The notes under the pieces are model-generated. The model worked only from the letters and a program-made list of their open reading frames with translations. It was not told where the DNA came from and searched no databases. 64,000 bases of DNA. It comes from Diadema setosum. Lineage: Eukaryota; Echinodermata; Echinoidea; Diadematoida; Diadematidae. Positions 38,806-49,800 of this stretch are shown piece after piece (positions within the stretch are counted from its first letter, which is position 1; each line of letters opens with the position of its first letter). The position numbers and the translations under genes were made by a program. Location: the NCBI RefSeq assembly GCF_964275005.1, contig NC_092698.1, positions 21,589,309 through 21,653,308 on the forward strand, in the 5' to 3' direction.

Positions 38806-38895
38806 CGAAACTGCGAGGTAGCCGCCAGGACCCCGCCGCATAGCGGCGCGGTCTCCGGGGCTACCCAGTACCCAGACCTGTGCCGTGCAGGCGGT
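38806..38895. repeat. GC-rich hairpin module 4
   Basis: GACCCCGCCG and CGGCGCGGTC pair around CATAG, followed by GGGCTACCCAGTACC as in modules 2 and 3. Confidence 0.65.
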
Positions 38896-40651
38896 GGTTG
38901 GTTGGACTCGATCGCCGCTGCGCCGCGACTTCACACCAGGCAACGCAGCCGCAGCTAGCAGCCCGCCTAGCCGCAGGTGTAGCGAAAGACGCTGCTGCGC
39001 TGTGCTGCATGTGTGGCTTTATCTCATACAGGAGGACACATACATACACCATTTGATGGCATGGCAAATAACATTATAATCAACATATGACTTTACTCAA
39101 ATATTACTCGAATATTACGATTCAGAAAGTATCACGTGAAAGGGAGAAACTCTTGTAAATCAAAACTTTGAAAAGATTTTTCGAACGGTACCCACCCTGA
39201 TCACTTGGCTGACTTGCTCACTCAACTTGGAATTTTGTGATGATAAATATGACCTTTGACCTTTCTTTGATATTATTCTTTCTTATTATGTTGTTTTAAG
39301 TATAATAAAACAAATGTTCAAATTAATGCTATGATAAATATTATTTAACTCTGTGAATGAATTTATTTGAACGCACTTATTGATGACTAAATTGTAAATA
39401 GAATATTTGATGAAGATAATGTGTCACAGTACTGAAAAGCCAGTGCATTCCTCCTGGGCCAGCGTTGTGAAGGTAAACTACGTATTAGTTACGGTCCAAA
39501 ATGACATAATATTTCATTTCTTGAGTAGTTGCAATACAGACGATTAAATTCTAGCTGTAGGTATTTTATCTCTTTGTAGTTTTATTAGTACATGTGTTTC
39601 AAACTTGATACTATAATGCTGCTGCTGGGCCAAATACAGTGCAGTGTCGTGTAGGGCCTAGTACTGTAGGGTATCTATGCACATACCGGCCGCGGTCTGT
39701 ATCTGCTGGTCGTCGGGGATGTTCCGCGGAGCTAGCGGAGACTGCGTCTGGCTTCACGGATCGGATCCCGTCTCTAACGTTAACTGCTAAGCTCCGGAAG
39801 AGAGTGATAACGTCAAAAAAAAATAAATAAATAAAATGAAATAAATAAATGAAAAAAAAAATAAATAAAAGACTCCTTCGTCTACGAATTGACCAGCCCG
39901 GCCCTACTGTAGCTGCTGTGCTTCGCACAGCGTCTGCATGGTCATCCATGCATGACCATGTCCATGGTCGGTCGGACTACGTCGTTGGTACGTACGAACG
40001 AATATGGCCAAATTGAGTTTTGGAGAGGCCATCCAAATTCTGGGGAACTATCAATGTGATAATATTTGGGGATTTTGTGAAATTTTATAATGTATTAAAA
40101 AATTATTCAACAAAATCAATCATATTGAGAAAAAGTGATTTGATATAGGGTTTCTAGACCTAGATCTACCGCTACTCGGCGCTAGATCTGTACACAACGT
40201 TTTTCTAGATCTAAAGAGGGCCTATATCTGTTTAACATACATTGTTGTAGATATAATTTTGTATGTAGGCCCCTATTAATATTTATTTGACTATTTTGAG
40301 TTGAACAAATATTGCAGAAAAGCTTTTAAGTGTCGTAAAAGTAAAACTGTTTACATGTCATTGCTCAAAACAAGTCAATTGAGTAGATCTAAATTATAGA
40401 TGACCTGTGTTAGTAACGTTACTGTTACTAGTTAGACTAGGCCTACCTGTGCAATTTGAAGTTGGCCATCTGATCTATTTCTTGTTCATTAATGATATTA
40501 TGCGGCGCATCTTTCAAGATAAAGTAACCTGGAGCTGGAGACACAGTTATTCAACTGTTCTGCATTTCAATTTGTTTTCGGCATACACTGACACTATAAA
40601 GGCCAGGGCAAGACGAGATATCAAGCAGAAAACCAGGTATTGGACAGCATA

Positions 40652-40849
40652 ATGGAGGAGGGAGACACGCGGCTGCGACAGCAGTTCCAGGTTCTGCAGG
40701 AGCAGCAGCAGAAGAAGCTGATGCGGATGAAGCAGCGGCAAGAGGAAAAGGCCAACAAGAAGGAAGGAGCGGGCAAGAGCCCCCGGGGAGGGGCTGATGC
40801 CAGTGAAGTGATCAATGGCTTTGGTGTGGATGATAATTTGGGTCTGAAA
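40652..40849 (+). CDS. CCDC13: CCDC13 coding exon 1 (start codon)
   Basis: Residues 1-66, starting MEEGDTRLRQQFQVLQEQQQ, comparable to human LRLQFKAMQEMQHKRLQK. The ATG follows an in-frame TTG but no earlier in-frame ATG was noticed. Donor GTGAGT, phase 0. The 5' UTR extent is unknown. Confidence 0.9.
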
Positions 40850-43800
40850 GTGAGTTGTTTCTTATGTTTTTTTATGTATAGCTAGAAATGTAATGAATTA
40901 ACATAATAGTAATAGATTCTACTACCATATAAGAAGCAAGGCTCTAGCTGCCATGGCATACATGTTTACCACTTTGTGAATGGCTGTTGAATGGAGATAT
41001 GATTTCATAACTTGAAATGAAAAACAAAACAAAAAGGAAACAATCCAAATGATGAACAAAGAAAGGACACTACAGTGCACTCCCGTTATAACAAAATGCT
41101 CGGGACCGGCAGTTTTCTTTCGTTATAACGAAATTTTGTTATAACCGAACAAAAAAGATATATAACGAAAACAAGAAAGCCACGCATATATCAAATTCTG
41201 TATGTTGAATACTTGTCATACACTGGAAAGCTACGTGAACAAGAAAACAAGTAGTTATTCATATATAATAACGCAAGTTCCCTTCGGAAACTGTGCGTGA
41301 CACACCAAGCGAACACACAGTGATGTGACGCGTTTTCCCATGTAGAGACGCTATAAATAAAATGCTTGTTCCGCTACGTATTTTTGAAGGCGATCCTCAT
41401 TTCGTTATAATGGAGCACATTTCTTTTGTTTTTCTTTGTCAGTGGCGCTCGGAAAAGACTTCGTTATAACGGAAATTTCGTTATAAGCGAATTTTGTACC
41501 ATACTTTAATGGCGATAATTTTGGGACCAGAAGTTTTACTTCGTTATAACGAAATTTCGTTATAACCGTGTTCGTTGTAACAGGAGTGCACTGTATTGAC
41601 AGGAATTTGCGTTTGTATTGAAGGTGTTATGAAATGAGATTGTCTGATATTCAAACATTTCTGTGATGATTGATGACAGTTAATCAGCATTTTAACTGAA
41701 CTCAACTCCTGTGAGGGGGTTGTGTAAGTTTCTACAGAGACGGTTACAGTGTATTTGACTTTGTTGTAAATTTGCAGTGAATCAGTTCCTGTTCAAAAAA
41801 TAGACCATGACCTGTGCCAAAACTCGACCATGTGCAAAAAGGATTCTAATCAGTAGTAAAATAATGGTGGTCTGATTTTGGACATCGATATGCAAGTTTT
41901 TTCTTCATGTTTTTGACATTATACATTTAGTGCAATCTTTGTTTTGCTGTTTCTCTTTGACAGTTGAGTGATCCCGTTACAAAAAATTCCATGTTCCAGG
42001 AACATATCAATGAGCAACTCTCGGAGCAAATAAGAGTGAGTCTTCATCAATCTTCTTAACCTATGTTGTGATGAATCTACCTATCTAGTGGGATTATCTT
42101 GGCAAGTGAAAGTGAAAATTGTGCATATGATATAAGTCTGTGGTAAATGACTTCATATGTAACCCTGACAGTATTATCAAGTTTTGTGATACCGGTACTG
42201 TTGTTATACAGCAAAATCTCCCTGAATGACACTAGCTGCAGGCTATTACTATTGGCAAATTTGAGGTCCATTTCTCTGTCCTGCCGTGGTTTAAAGATAG
42301 CGTGACTTGCAAAGTTTTGCTCAATTACTTTCATCTACTACAAGATTAACAGTAAATCTTATTTAGGGAATCTATACCCTAAAGCAACATTTTGTCCCAA
42401 TCTTCTAAAGGTACTTTGTACATTGATCTATCAAGTACAATGGAGAATGAACAGCAAAATCTGTTAAGCATTCCAATATCATCAGTGCGAAGAAGGAGCC
42501 AAAGAAGGTACAGACAATGAACGCTGAAAACGTCTTCAGTCAAGGGAAATGTTGCTCAACTGCATATCATACAGTCTGCACATCACAGGAGTTGCTGTCT
42601 TTCGAGATATCATGTCATGTACAGAGTTATTACCCTTAAGACTCTGCCTGTGCATGGTCAAAATGTGCACTTTCCTTTGCTGCGTTAATTCATTTCAGGA
42701 GTTGAAGGATGAGACGGGACGTCTTTACAAGCTGCTGAGTGAAAGGGACTACGAGATACGCAAGCTCAAGAAGCAGAGAGAGCAAGATAGGCTTGCCATT
42801 GGAGGTATGCCATTCTGTTCTCATTACAGTTGCATTTTATACTCTTGTGACAACAGACAAATCTTTTGTGGCAGATATTAAAAAAAAAACTGTACAGTTA
42901 TTTAGATTAACATGTAAATGATAGTGAGTCTGCTTATATGCTTCATACCTCTCAAAGAATGTACATAATCAGAAGGCAAATGACCACGTCATAGCATATG
43001 AGAGTGTTTATAAAATGTAAGTGGAGTGGGGACACAACAATGTCTATTTCTTATATCATTTTTTTTTTTTTTGTATTCATCTTTGAAAGGATAGGAGACA
43101 TGCTGTATACTGATTTAGATGGAGTTGAAGAAAATTAAGATGAACAGGTAGTAACAGAAATTGTTGATAAGATATTTCAACTTCATGCCTTAAAGTAAAG
43201 TGACAGTAAAGTTGATTAAATGGCTAAATCTCCATTGTAATCATGCAATGAAAAACCCATTTCCTCAGAGAAATGAATGACTACGAAATAAAAAAGATGT
43301 GCTAAAATTAATTGCCCTATACAAGGACTGTTGAAGGAGTCATTACCTGAAAACATTTGTAACTATGAAAGTGGTAGGAACATTTCTCTTTAATAGGATC
43401 CTCTTTAGCCAAAAGAACAGAATTACTGCAACAACAACAAAAAGAAATATTAATTCATTCACAAGCATTGCATTGGATGCAAGCTAAAATCCCCGAGTAT
43501 ATGAAGAAATGGGGCAGTGATCAAAGGATATAAAAATGCTGTTATGTGCAGGAGGTGGCGTGGCAAACGAGACAGCCGCCACAAAGATCGTGGAGCTGTC
43601 GAAGAAGTCCAGGGAGCTGACGGCCGAGCTGGAGGGCGAGAAGACCAAAAACAGGCAGCTCATGAGGAAAGTCCGAGACTTGGAGAGAGAGGTGAGTCAT
43701 CATGCAAGCATTTTGAGTTGAAAAAAATCACAAGTATATCACATGCTTGCTATTGGTTTTTTCTTTCCCATCAAAAGATGCATCCCGAGGGAAGCCATTT

Positions 43801-46800
43801 TCCATTATTACTTTACCAATGTGAAATGAATGAAACAAATTAATTCAAGCTGTGTTTCTTAGACATCAATTGACCTGACATTAGATTGGTCCTCACACAG
43901 ACATGCCCTCGTTAAGCCATGCCTAAAACGTGGAAAGCGTTTCTAGGCCAAAGACATCGCGGTGATGTCACCATATTGTAATAAATATCAAGCAAGTATG
44001 GGGTACTTTGTGTTCATTGTATTTCATGCTGCTAGATATTTGACTTGGTTCACACAACAGAGGCATCTCTTGGCAAGTAACATTTCAGAAATAGGAAGTC
44101 TGTTGAAAGTGACCATAGCAAAAGTTAAGTGGAAATGCTGACCTTGAAAATCTCCATCTTTTTCTCATATTGTGTATGCAGATGAGCCAGGGAAACCACA
44201 GTGCAAAAGCCAGGCCACCAAGCCCATCAGAGGAAAAGGTATGAATCAGTGTTGCCAATTTGATATTGCTAGTTATTGAACACTTTGGAATTTTTGTTAT
44301 CCTTCATTTATGATTTACACAGAGGTCTTTTATTTTGGCAGAGCTATTTTTCTTTTTATGCCTCCGCCAACGAAGTGGCCGGAGGCATTATGTTTTCGGG
44401 TCGTCCGTCCGTCCGTACGTCCGTACGTCCGTCCGTCCCGTTTTGTTTTTGTCGATATCTCAAGAACCGTTTGGTGGTTTTGCATCAAACTTGGTATGAG
44501 GGTATATCCTTGGGGGATGATACTTTATGTGGATTTTAGGGTCACAGGGTCAAAGGTCAAAGGTCACAGGTTATTTTGTGAAAAAAAAATTGAAATTTCA
44601 TGTTTTTCTCCATATCTCGCAAATGGTTCAAGGTATCTTCATGGAACTTAGTATATATGCTTGTACCGATGGGCAGTGATTATCTAGGGAAGTTGGGGGT
44701 CATGGGTCAAAGGTCAGGGGTCAAAGGTCAAGGTCAACTCCTCAAAATATAACTACTTTCCTTATATTTATGCAGTGCCTGAAGGATTTTTTAAAAACTT
44801 GATGTATGCATGTATAACCCAATATATATTCTGTGGGAAGTTTCTTGCCAAAAGGTCAAAGGTCAAAAGGTCAAAGGTCAAGTGAAAGTGCTAAATTGCA
44901 CTTTTTCCTCCATATCTCAAAAATAACTCAAGGTATTGTCATGAAACTTACATATTTATGCATGTTCTACCTAACAGTGATTCTCTTTGGAACTGTGGGG
45001 TCAAAGGTCAAAGGCCAGGTTTCGATAATACTATTTTACCATTTGATACTGAAATTATACTTTTTCTCAATACCTTGAAAATTACTCAATGCATAAACTT
45101 GTAAAAGGGTCAAAAGTCAAGTGAAAATCATCAGTTCCCCCAAATACCTGCACTCTGACGTTTTAATCATTCATCCAATTGAACCTAGTTCTAGGAAAGT
45201 GAACATTCAGCACATTTGTGGCAAACCTGTCATTTTAATATTTTGCCAATTGTGTGAAACTGTCATCACACATTGTCAAGACATTGTACTATAGACCTAT
45301 TAGGAGAACCATGTATTATGGCGGAGGCATACACCAGTCGCCGTAGCGACATTTCTAGTTTAGGTGTGTGTGTTGTTTTCTTTTGTATGCCGGTATAGGG
45401 GCAAATTTACTCTTCTTATACAATCCTTTATATAAGACCATCCAATTTGTGTGACTGCACTTTCAATATGAGCTTAAGCTAAGAGAAGAATTATAGTTTA
45501 CAGTTAACACATTTTTCTTTGTTTGAAAATGTACAGTCTACATATATAATACTAACATTTTACAGTTGGCAAGCATTTGTTATAATCATTAGATTTAGTT
45601 AATCCACTATTTTGTCCATTTTGCTTCGACAACTTACTACAATCAAGTCTCTTTCCACTGAATTCATTTGTTGATGAAATTATTGTGTGTGTCCAAGAAG
45701 ATAATAAATTTTCCAAGTGAGAATAACTTGAAGAATCTCCAACCTTCATACGATTAAGATGGCGGCCCTGCAAACAGAGTTGAAATCAACGAGCGACAAG
45801 CTGGGCCAGGCTAATGCTCGCCTTGGGGAATACCGGACCCAGATTGCCTCCCTCAAGCAGGAGGTCAAGGTCTACGGCAAGGTCCTCTCCAGCGAGGTCG
45901 GGGACAACGTCAACGTGCAGTCCCTCCTCAACCAACCAAGTGGCTGGAAGGGGCGGGCCCAACAAGTCCTCTTGCTGCAGAAGAAGGTGGGATCAAGTGT
46001 CGCAGTCTTTATTATTACCCACTTAGAGATTTTGTTGATTTGCCTCAAAATTCAGCTGGATGTAGGCTTTACCTGTGTTGTTTTGTATGCTGATATAAGG
46101 TGGGGGTGGGGGAATGAGTATTGTAGTTCATCAATTCATCAGTTGGAGGATGGTACTCTGGAGAGTATAGACATTCATTAGGAGTACAATTAAACCAGTT
46201 GAAGTATCTTTTTTTTTGGGGGGGGGGGGGGAGAGGAAAGTAAAAGTGACAACTTCACCAGCTCATTACTTCTGAAGATGTATTCTTGTGAAAGCACATT
46301 TTTTCACTGTTTCATATATCTCTGTCAGGGAGAGTCGAGATCAATGTAAGGAAAATGTTGGTGCTCACAAAACTATCATATGCCAGTGTGTCATAATCCT
46401 GGAGAGAAATCCATTCCAGCCATCAATCTTCGTCCTCTCGACCTATGCAGGTGGACAGGTTAAAGGCGCAGTTGAGCCAGAGCCAGAGTCAGAGTCTGCG
46501 ACCCGACACGGAGCTGAGCCTGGAGGACCAGTTCATGACCATGGGAGTCACTGATGATGCTCTGGACCTCTCGTCGCTGATGACGCCCTCTGCCACGAGG
46601 AGCAGCAAGCCCTCTATTGACGACAAGCAGCGCAGCAGAGTGCGGCAGATGGAGAAGGAGAGACGTGAGGCGAAAGAGGTTAGAATATTGTCCCACAGTC
46701 ACAAAATCATTTCAACAACAAGATTTCTGTGTTTAGTATCTTTGTCTTTCTCCTGACAAGTTGTCCAGCATGTTGTGTACTAGCAGATTAAAGGAAAAGA

Positions 46801-49800
46801 ACAACATATCTTGTGAAAATCTTTCTCCCATCTGTGCTATTGCTAGAGGCCCTGTCTGAAGGTTATTCCAGAATGACTCTGTCATCATGTGTATTGTTCT
46901 TCTGTTTATCTGATGTGATGTGGTCATTTCTATTCAGGTGTTATCCAGACTTTTAAAGTTGGTAATACAGAGTATGATGATTCTAGTGCTTAAAACAAAA
47001 ATTGTGGTTTTACAATATACTAACCTCAGTGTATAGTCACTTCTTTGATTACTCAAAACTTAAGCATTGATCGGACATCACTACAGTATCACTCTTTAAA
47101 GTGTCAATAGGATGGTGTGTTTCTTCTCTCATTGATTCTAAATGGCAAAGTGCACCTCGCTGTAAATATTACTTTTATAAGAGCCACTGAGATGCAAGGA
47201 TATTCTTTCTCCCCTCTTCCCAAACTTCCAAACATGCAGAAGGCATCCAATGACCTGAAAGCACTGGAGGAGGACTATGCCCGCCTCAAGGGAAAGCTGG
47301 ACGCCAGCAAGGCCCGCAACAAGGTCCTCTCAGAGGAGATCAAGGGCCTGAAACAGCAGGTGACGCGGTGCATGGACAAGGGCAAGCATGACGACGAACT
47401 CATTGAGGCATTGCTGGTAAATACACTCTTGCTTCCTAAAGTGGATCCCCTTTTCTGTCCCCAGACTCGGTTTCTAACCATAGAAATGGCTCGTTACTTA
47501 GTCGAAGAGACTGCAGTTTATCCACATGGACAAAAAGACAACATAATTGAAAGTTTTAGTACACTTTACTGCACACATTGTAAGATAGTGATTGTTCTTG
47601 TGTGTAAATCAGTGCCAACCTTTTTCTATGGAAAGATGAATTGGAATTCAATTGGATCGTTCGAGAACTGTACCATACTGTACCCATTCCAGAGAAACGT
47701 TCAAACACTCCTGATATGAAGCAAACCAAACAGTACCATACTGTTCTAAAAAAAAGTGGACCACCTCCTGATGTGATCCAAAGAGCACTCAAACACTAAC
47801 TGGTCCAAAAGGATACGGTCCTGGAAGTTGACATGAAAACAGTGCACATAACACATACTACATCATAGTACAAAGATTTTATGCTTTGTATTAGTGATGC
47901 CTGTTTGTAAATTATATAAGTATGTGAAGTGATTGATCGTTGTGACACCTCTGACTCGAGTCGAAAATGTTGTTGTGAGGTATGCTATCTCCACCTAGCA
48001 CTGGAATGCTCCCAATGCAAACCAGTATGCAAGATGCAGCTATTCTTGACATATTTCTTTACCTGTTACACGACTATTTTTTTTTTCTCCTGATGACTGT
48101 ATGATACTTGCAGAAGCAGCAGAGCCAGCTGAAGGCGTCATTGGAGGAGTTGAACGCCCGCAACCAGCACGTCAGCGCGCAGCAGAGCAGGGACGCTCGG
48201 GACCTGACCATGCAGGCCCAGCGGGAGGCCAACGCCATGGAGCAGCTCCGCATCATCGTTGCTGAGAAGGAGCGCAAGGTGCGGGTGCTGGAAGAAGAGA
48301 TCATGGAGATGAGGAGACAGGTGAGGACATTGTCAAGCTCTGTGGGTTTGTGGTCTTTGTTTGTCTTAACCCGTTGACTCCCAATTCACACAGAAAACCC
48401 CATAGTGTTGTACACACTAATCAAAGTCCCTGGCACAGAAAGTGTTAAGCTCACCCATAACATGAAGCTCAAGAGAGCCGTTGCGATGAATATTTGTCCA
48501 TCATCTGTCAACCAATAGCTGTTCACTGTGAATTTTCATCTACTTATGTGGGACCACGGTCAAATTCAACTAAACTGGACAGAAGTCATGAGGGAGGGGA
48601 TGAAACATTCTTCAAGTGATACTAAGGTGTGGTCTTTTATCTGTATAATTCTGACTTTGTTTTAGTGTAAACTTTACTATCCCCGTAACAGTGATTGCGG
48701 TAGACTTGCTGGTTGTTAGTGTCAGTGCAAGTCAGTTTTGACACAGTTCTCTCAAACATGTTACGAATCTTGTTGATACATTATGTGGTTGCATGAAGTT
48801 ATTTATTGTATTGATATCCTGCAGTGGTCCCAATTGCCTTTGATCAGCCTCAGTAGTTACAATAATTGATAATTTTTGATAAAATTAGTCTTATATGCCA
48901 TACAGTATACTGTGTACAATCCCCATTGATAGGGTCTTCTTATAGTTTTCATATTTTCTTTTTTAAATCACGTCAGATATAGCTTTATGTTTCATTTTTT
49001 TTTTTTTTTTACTTTGCAAGCTGCATCACATTGTATCAAGTGTTATGTAGCTTGGTGAAAGCGTTTGTCAATGTCTTTCATTCTTTGATTTATTCTCAGA
49101 AGCAGCAGATAAACGGGTTAGACAGGCCACCGTCCCAGCAGGGCTTCACCCTCAATCCTGCTGCCACGCCCGTCGGGAGACCCCCATCCAGCGGAGGCTT
49201 CGTCCTCAACCCGGATGCCAGGCCAGACAGTAAGCCGCCCTCGTCCAGCGGGAGGCGCTCACAGACAACGCCCATGTCCCCTGCACCACCACCACCATCA
49301 TCAAGGTGAGATATGAAACCTCTTCCCGTGATACTAGGCATTTGAATTAACTCTTTAGCATGCCACAGTCACCAGAGTACACCACACGATATGCACACAA
49401 AGTCCATTCAGGTGTGATTCTTTATGGCATTATAAGAGTTAAGCGTCTGAACAATGAGTCAAATCATCTGTGCTCTTTTGAATTTGGGGTTTTAAACTAC
49501 TAACTTTAATTTGACAGCACTGCCATTGCGTACCTTCAGAGCCTGCCATCCAGCTGGCAGGCTAACTGTGAATCACGAAGCCCGAGAAGCCCTAAATTTG
49601 ATAAATTTCCAAAAATCTTCTTCTCCGGAACCAGAAGTAGTGCAACTATGTCATGCTGCAGTCACACGCTCTTGCCTGTCTTGCAAAGATGTGAGACCAA
49701 ATGAGTCCAACAAATATATGATTGAATACTCAGTGATGCATAAAGGATCAAATTTATAAATGCAAACAAATAACCAACAGGTAACAGAAATATCACATGA

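Larger units (their letters stand above)
36028..40651. promoter_or_regulatory. Divergent intergenic region TTC21B / CCDC13
   Basis: 4.6 kb between the two start codons, expected to hold both promoters. It contains a MITE with GCGCGAAA motifs (36,195-36,407), GC-rich hairpin modules (37,549-38,885), an inverted repeat (38,413-38,535) and otherwise AT-rich DNA. I found no TATA box I trust and no full consensus X-box (RFX site) by eye. Confidence 0.6.

Noticed and set aside
38861..39079. Overlapping ORFs on both strands upstream of CCDC13
   Set aside because: GC-rich hairpin region; no similarity or phase-compatible splicing to CCDC13 exon 1.
36028..40651. Search by eye for a canonical RFX X-box and TATA box
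   Set aside because: Only partial matches (for example GTTGCTTATGATGC near 38,335) were found; none fits well enough to annotate.
44310..44651. 113-codon ORF starting in the ATGCCTCCGCC repeat
   Set aside because: Lies within copy B of a non-coding repeat; related ORFs occur in other copies, with no recognisable domain.
48074..48304. Minus-strand ORF over CCDC13 exon 9
   Set aside because: Antisense shadow; the plus-strand frame is the conserved coiled coil.
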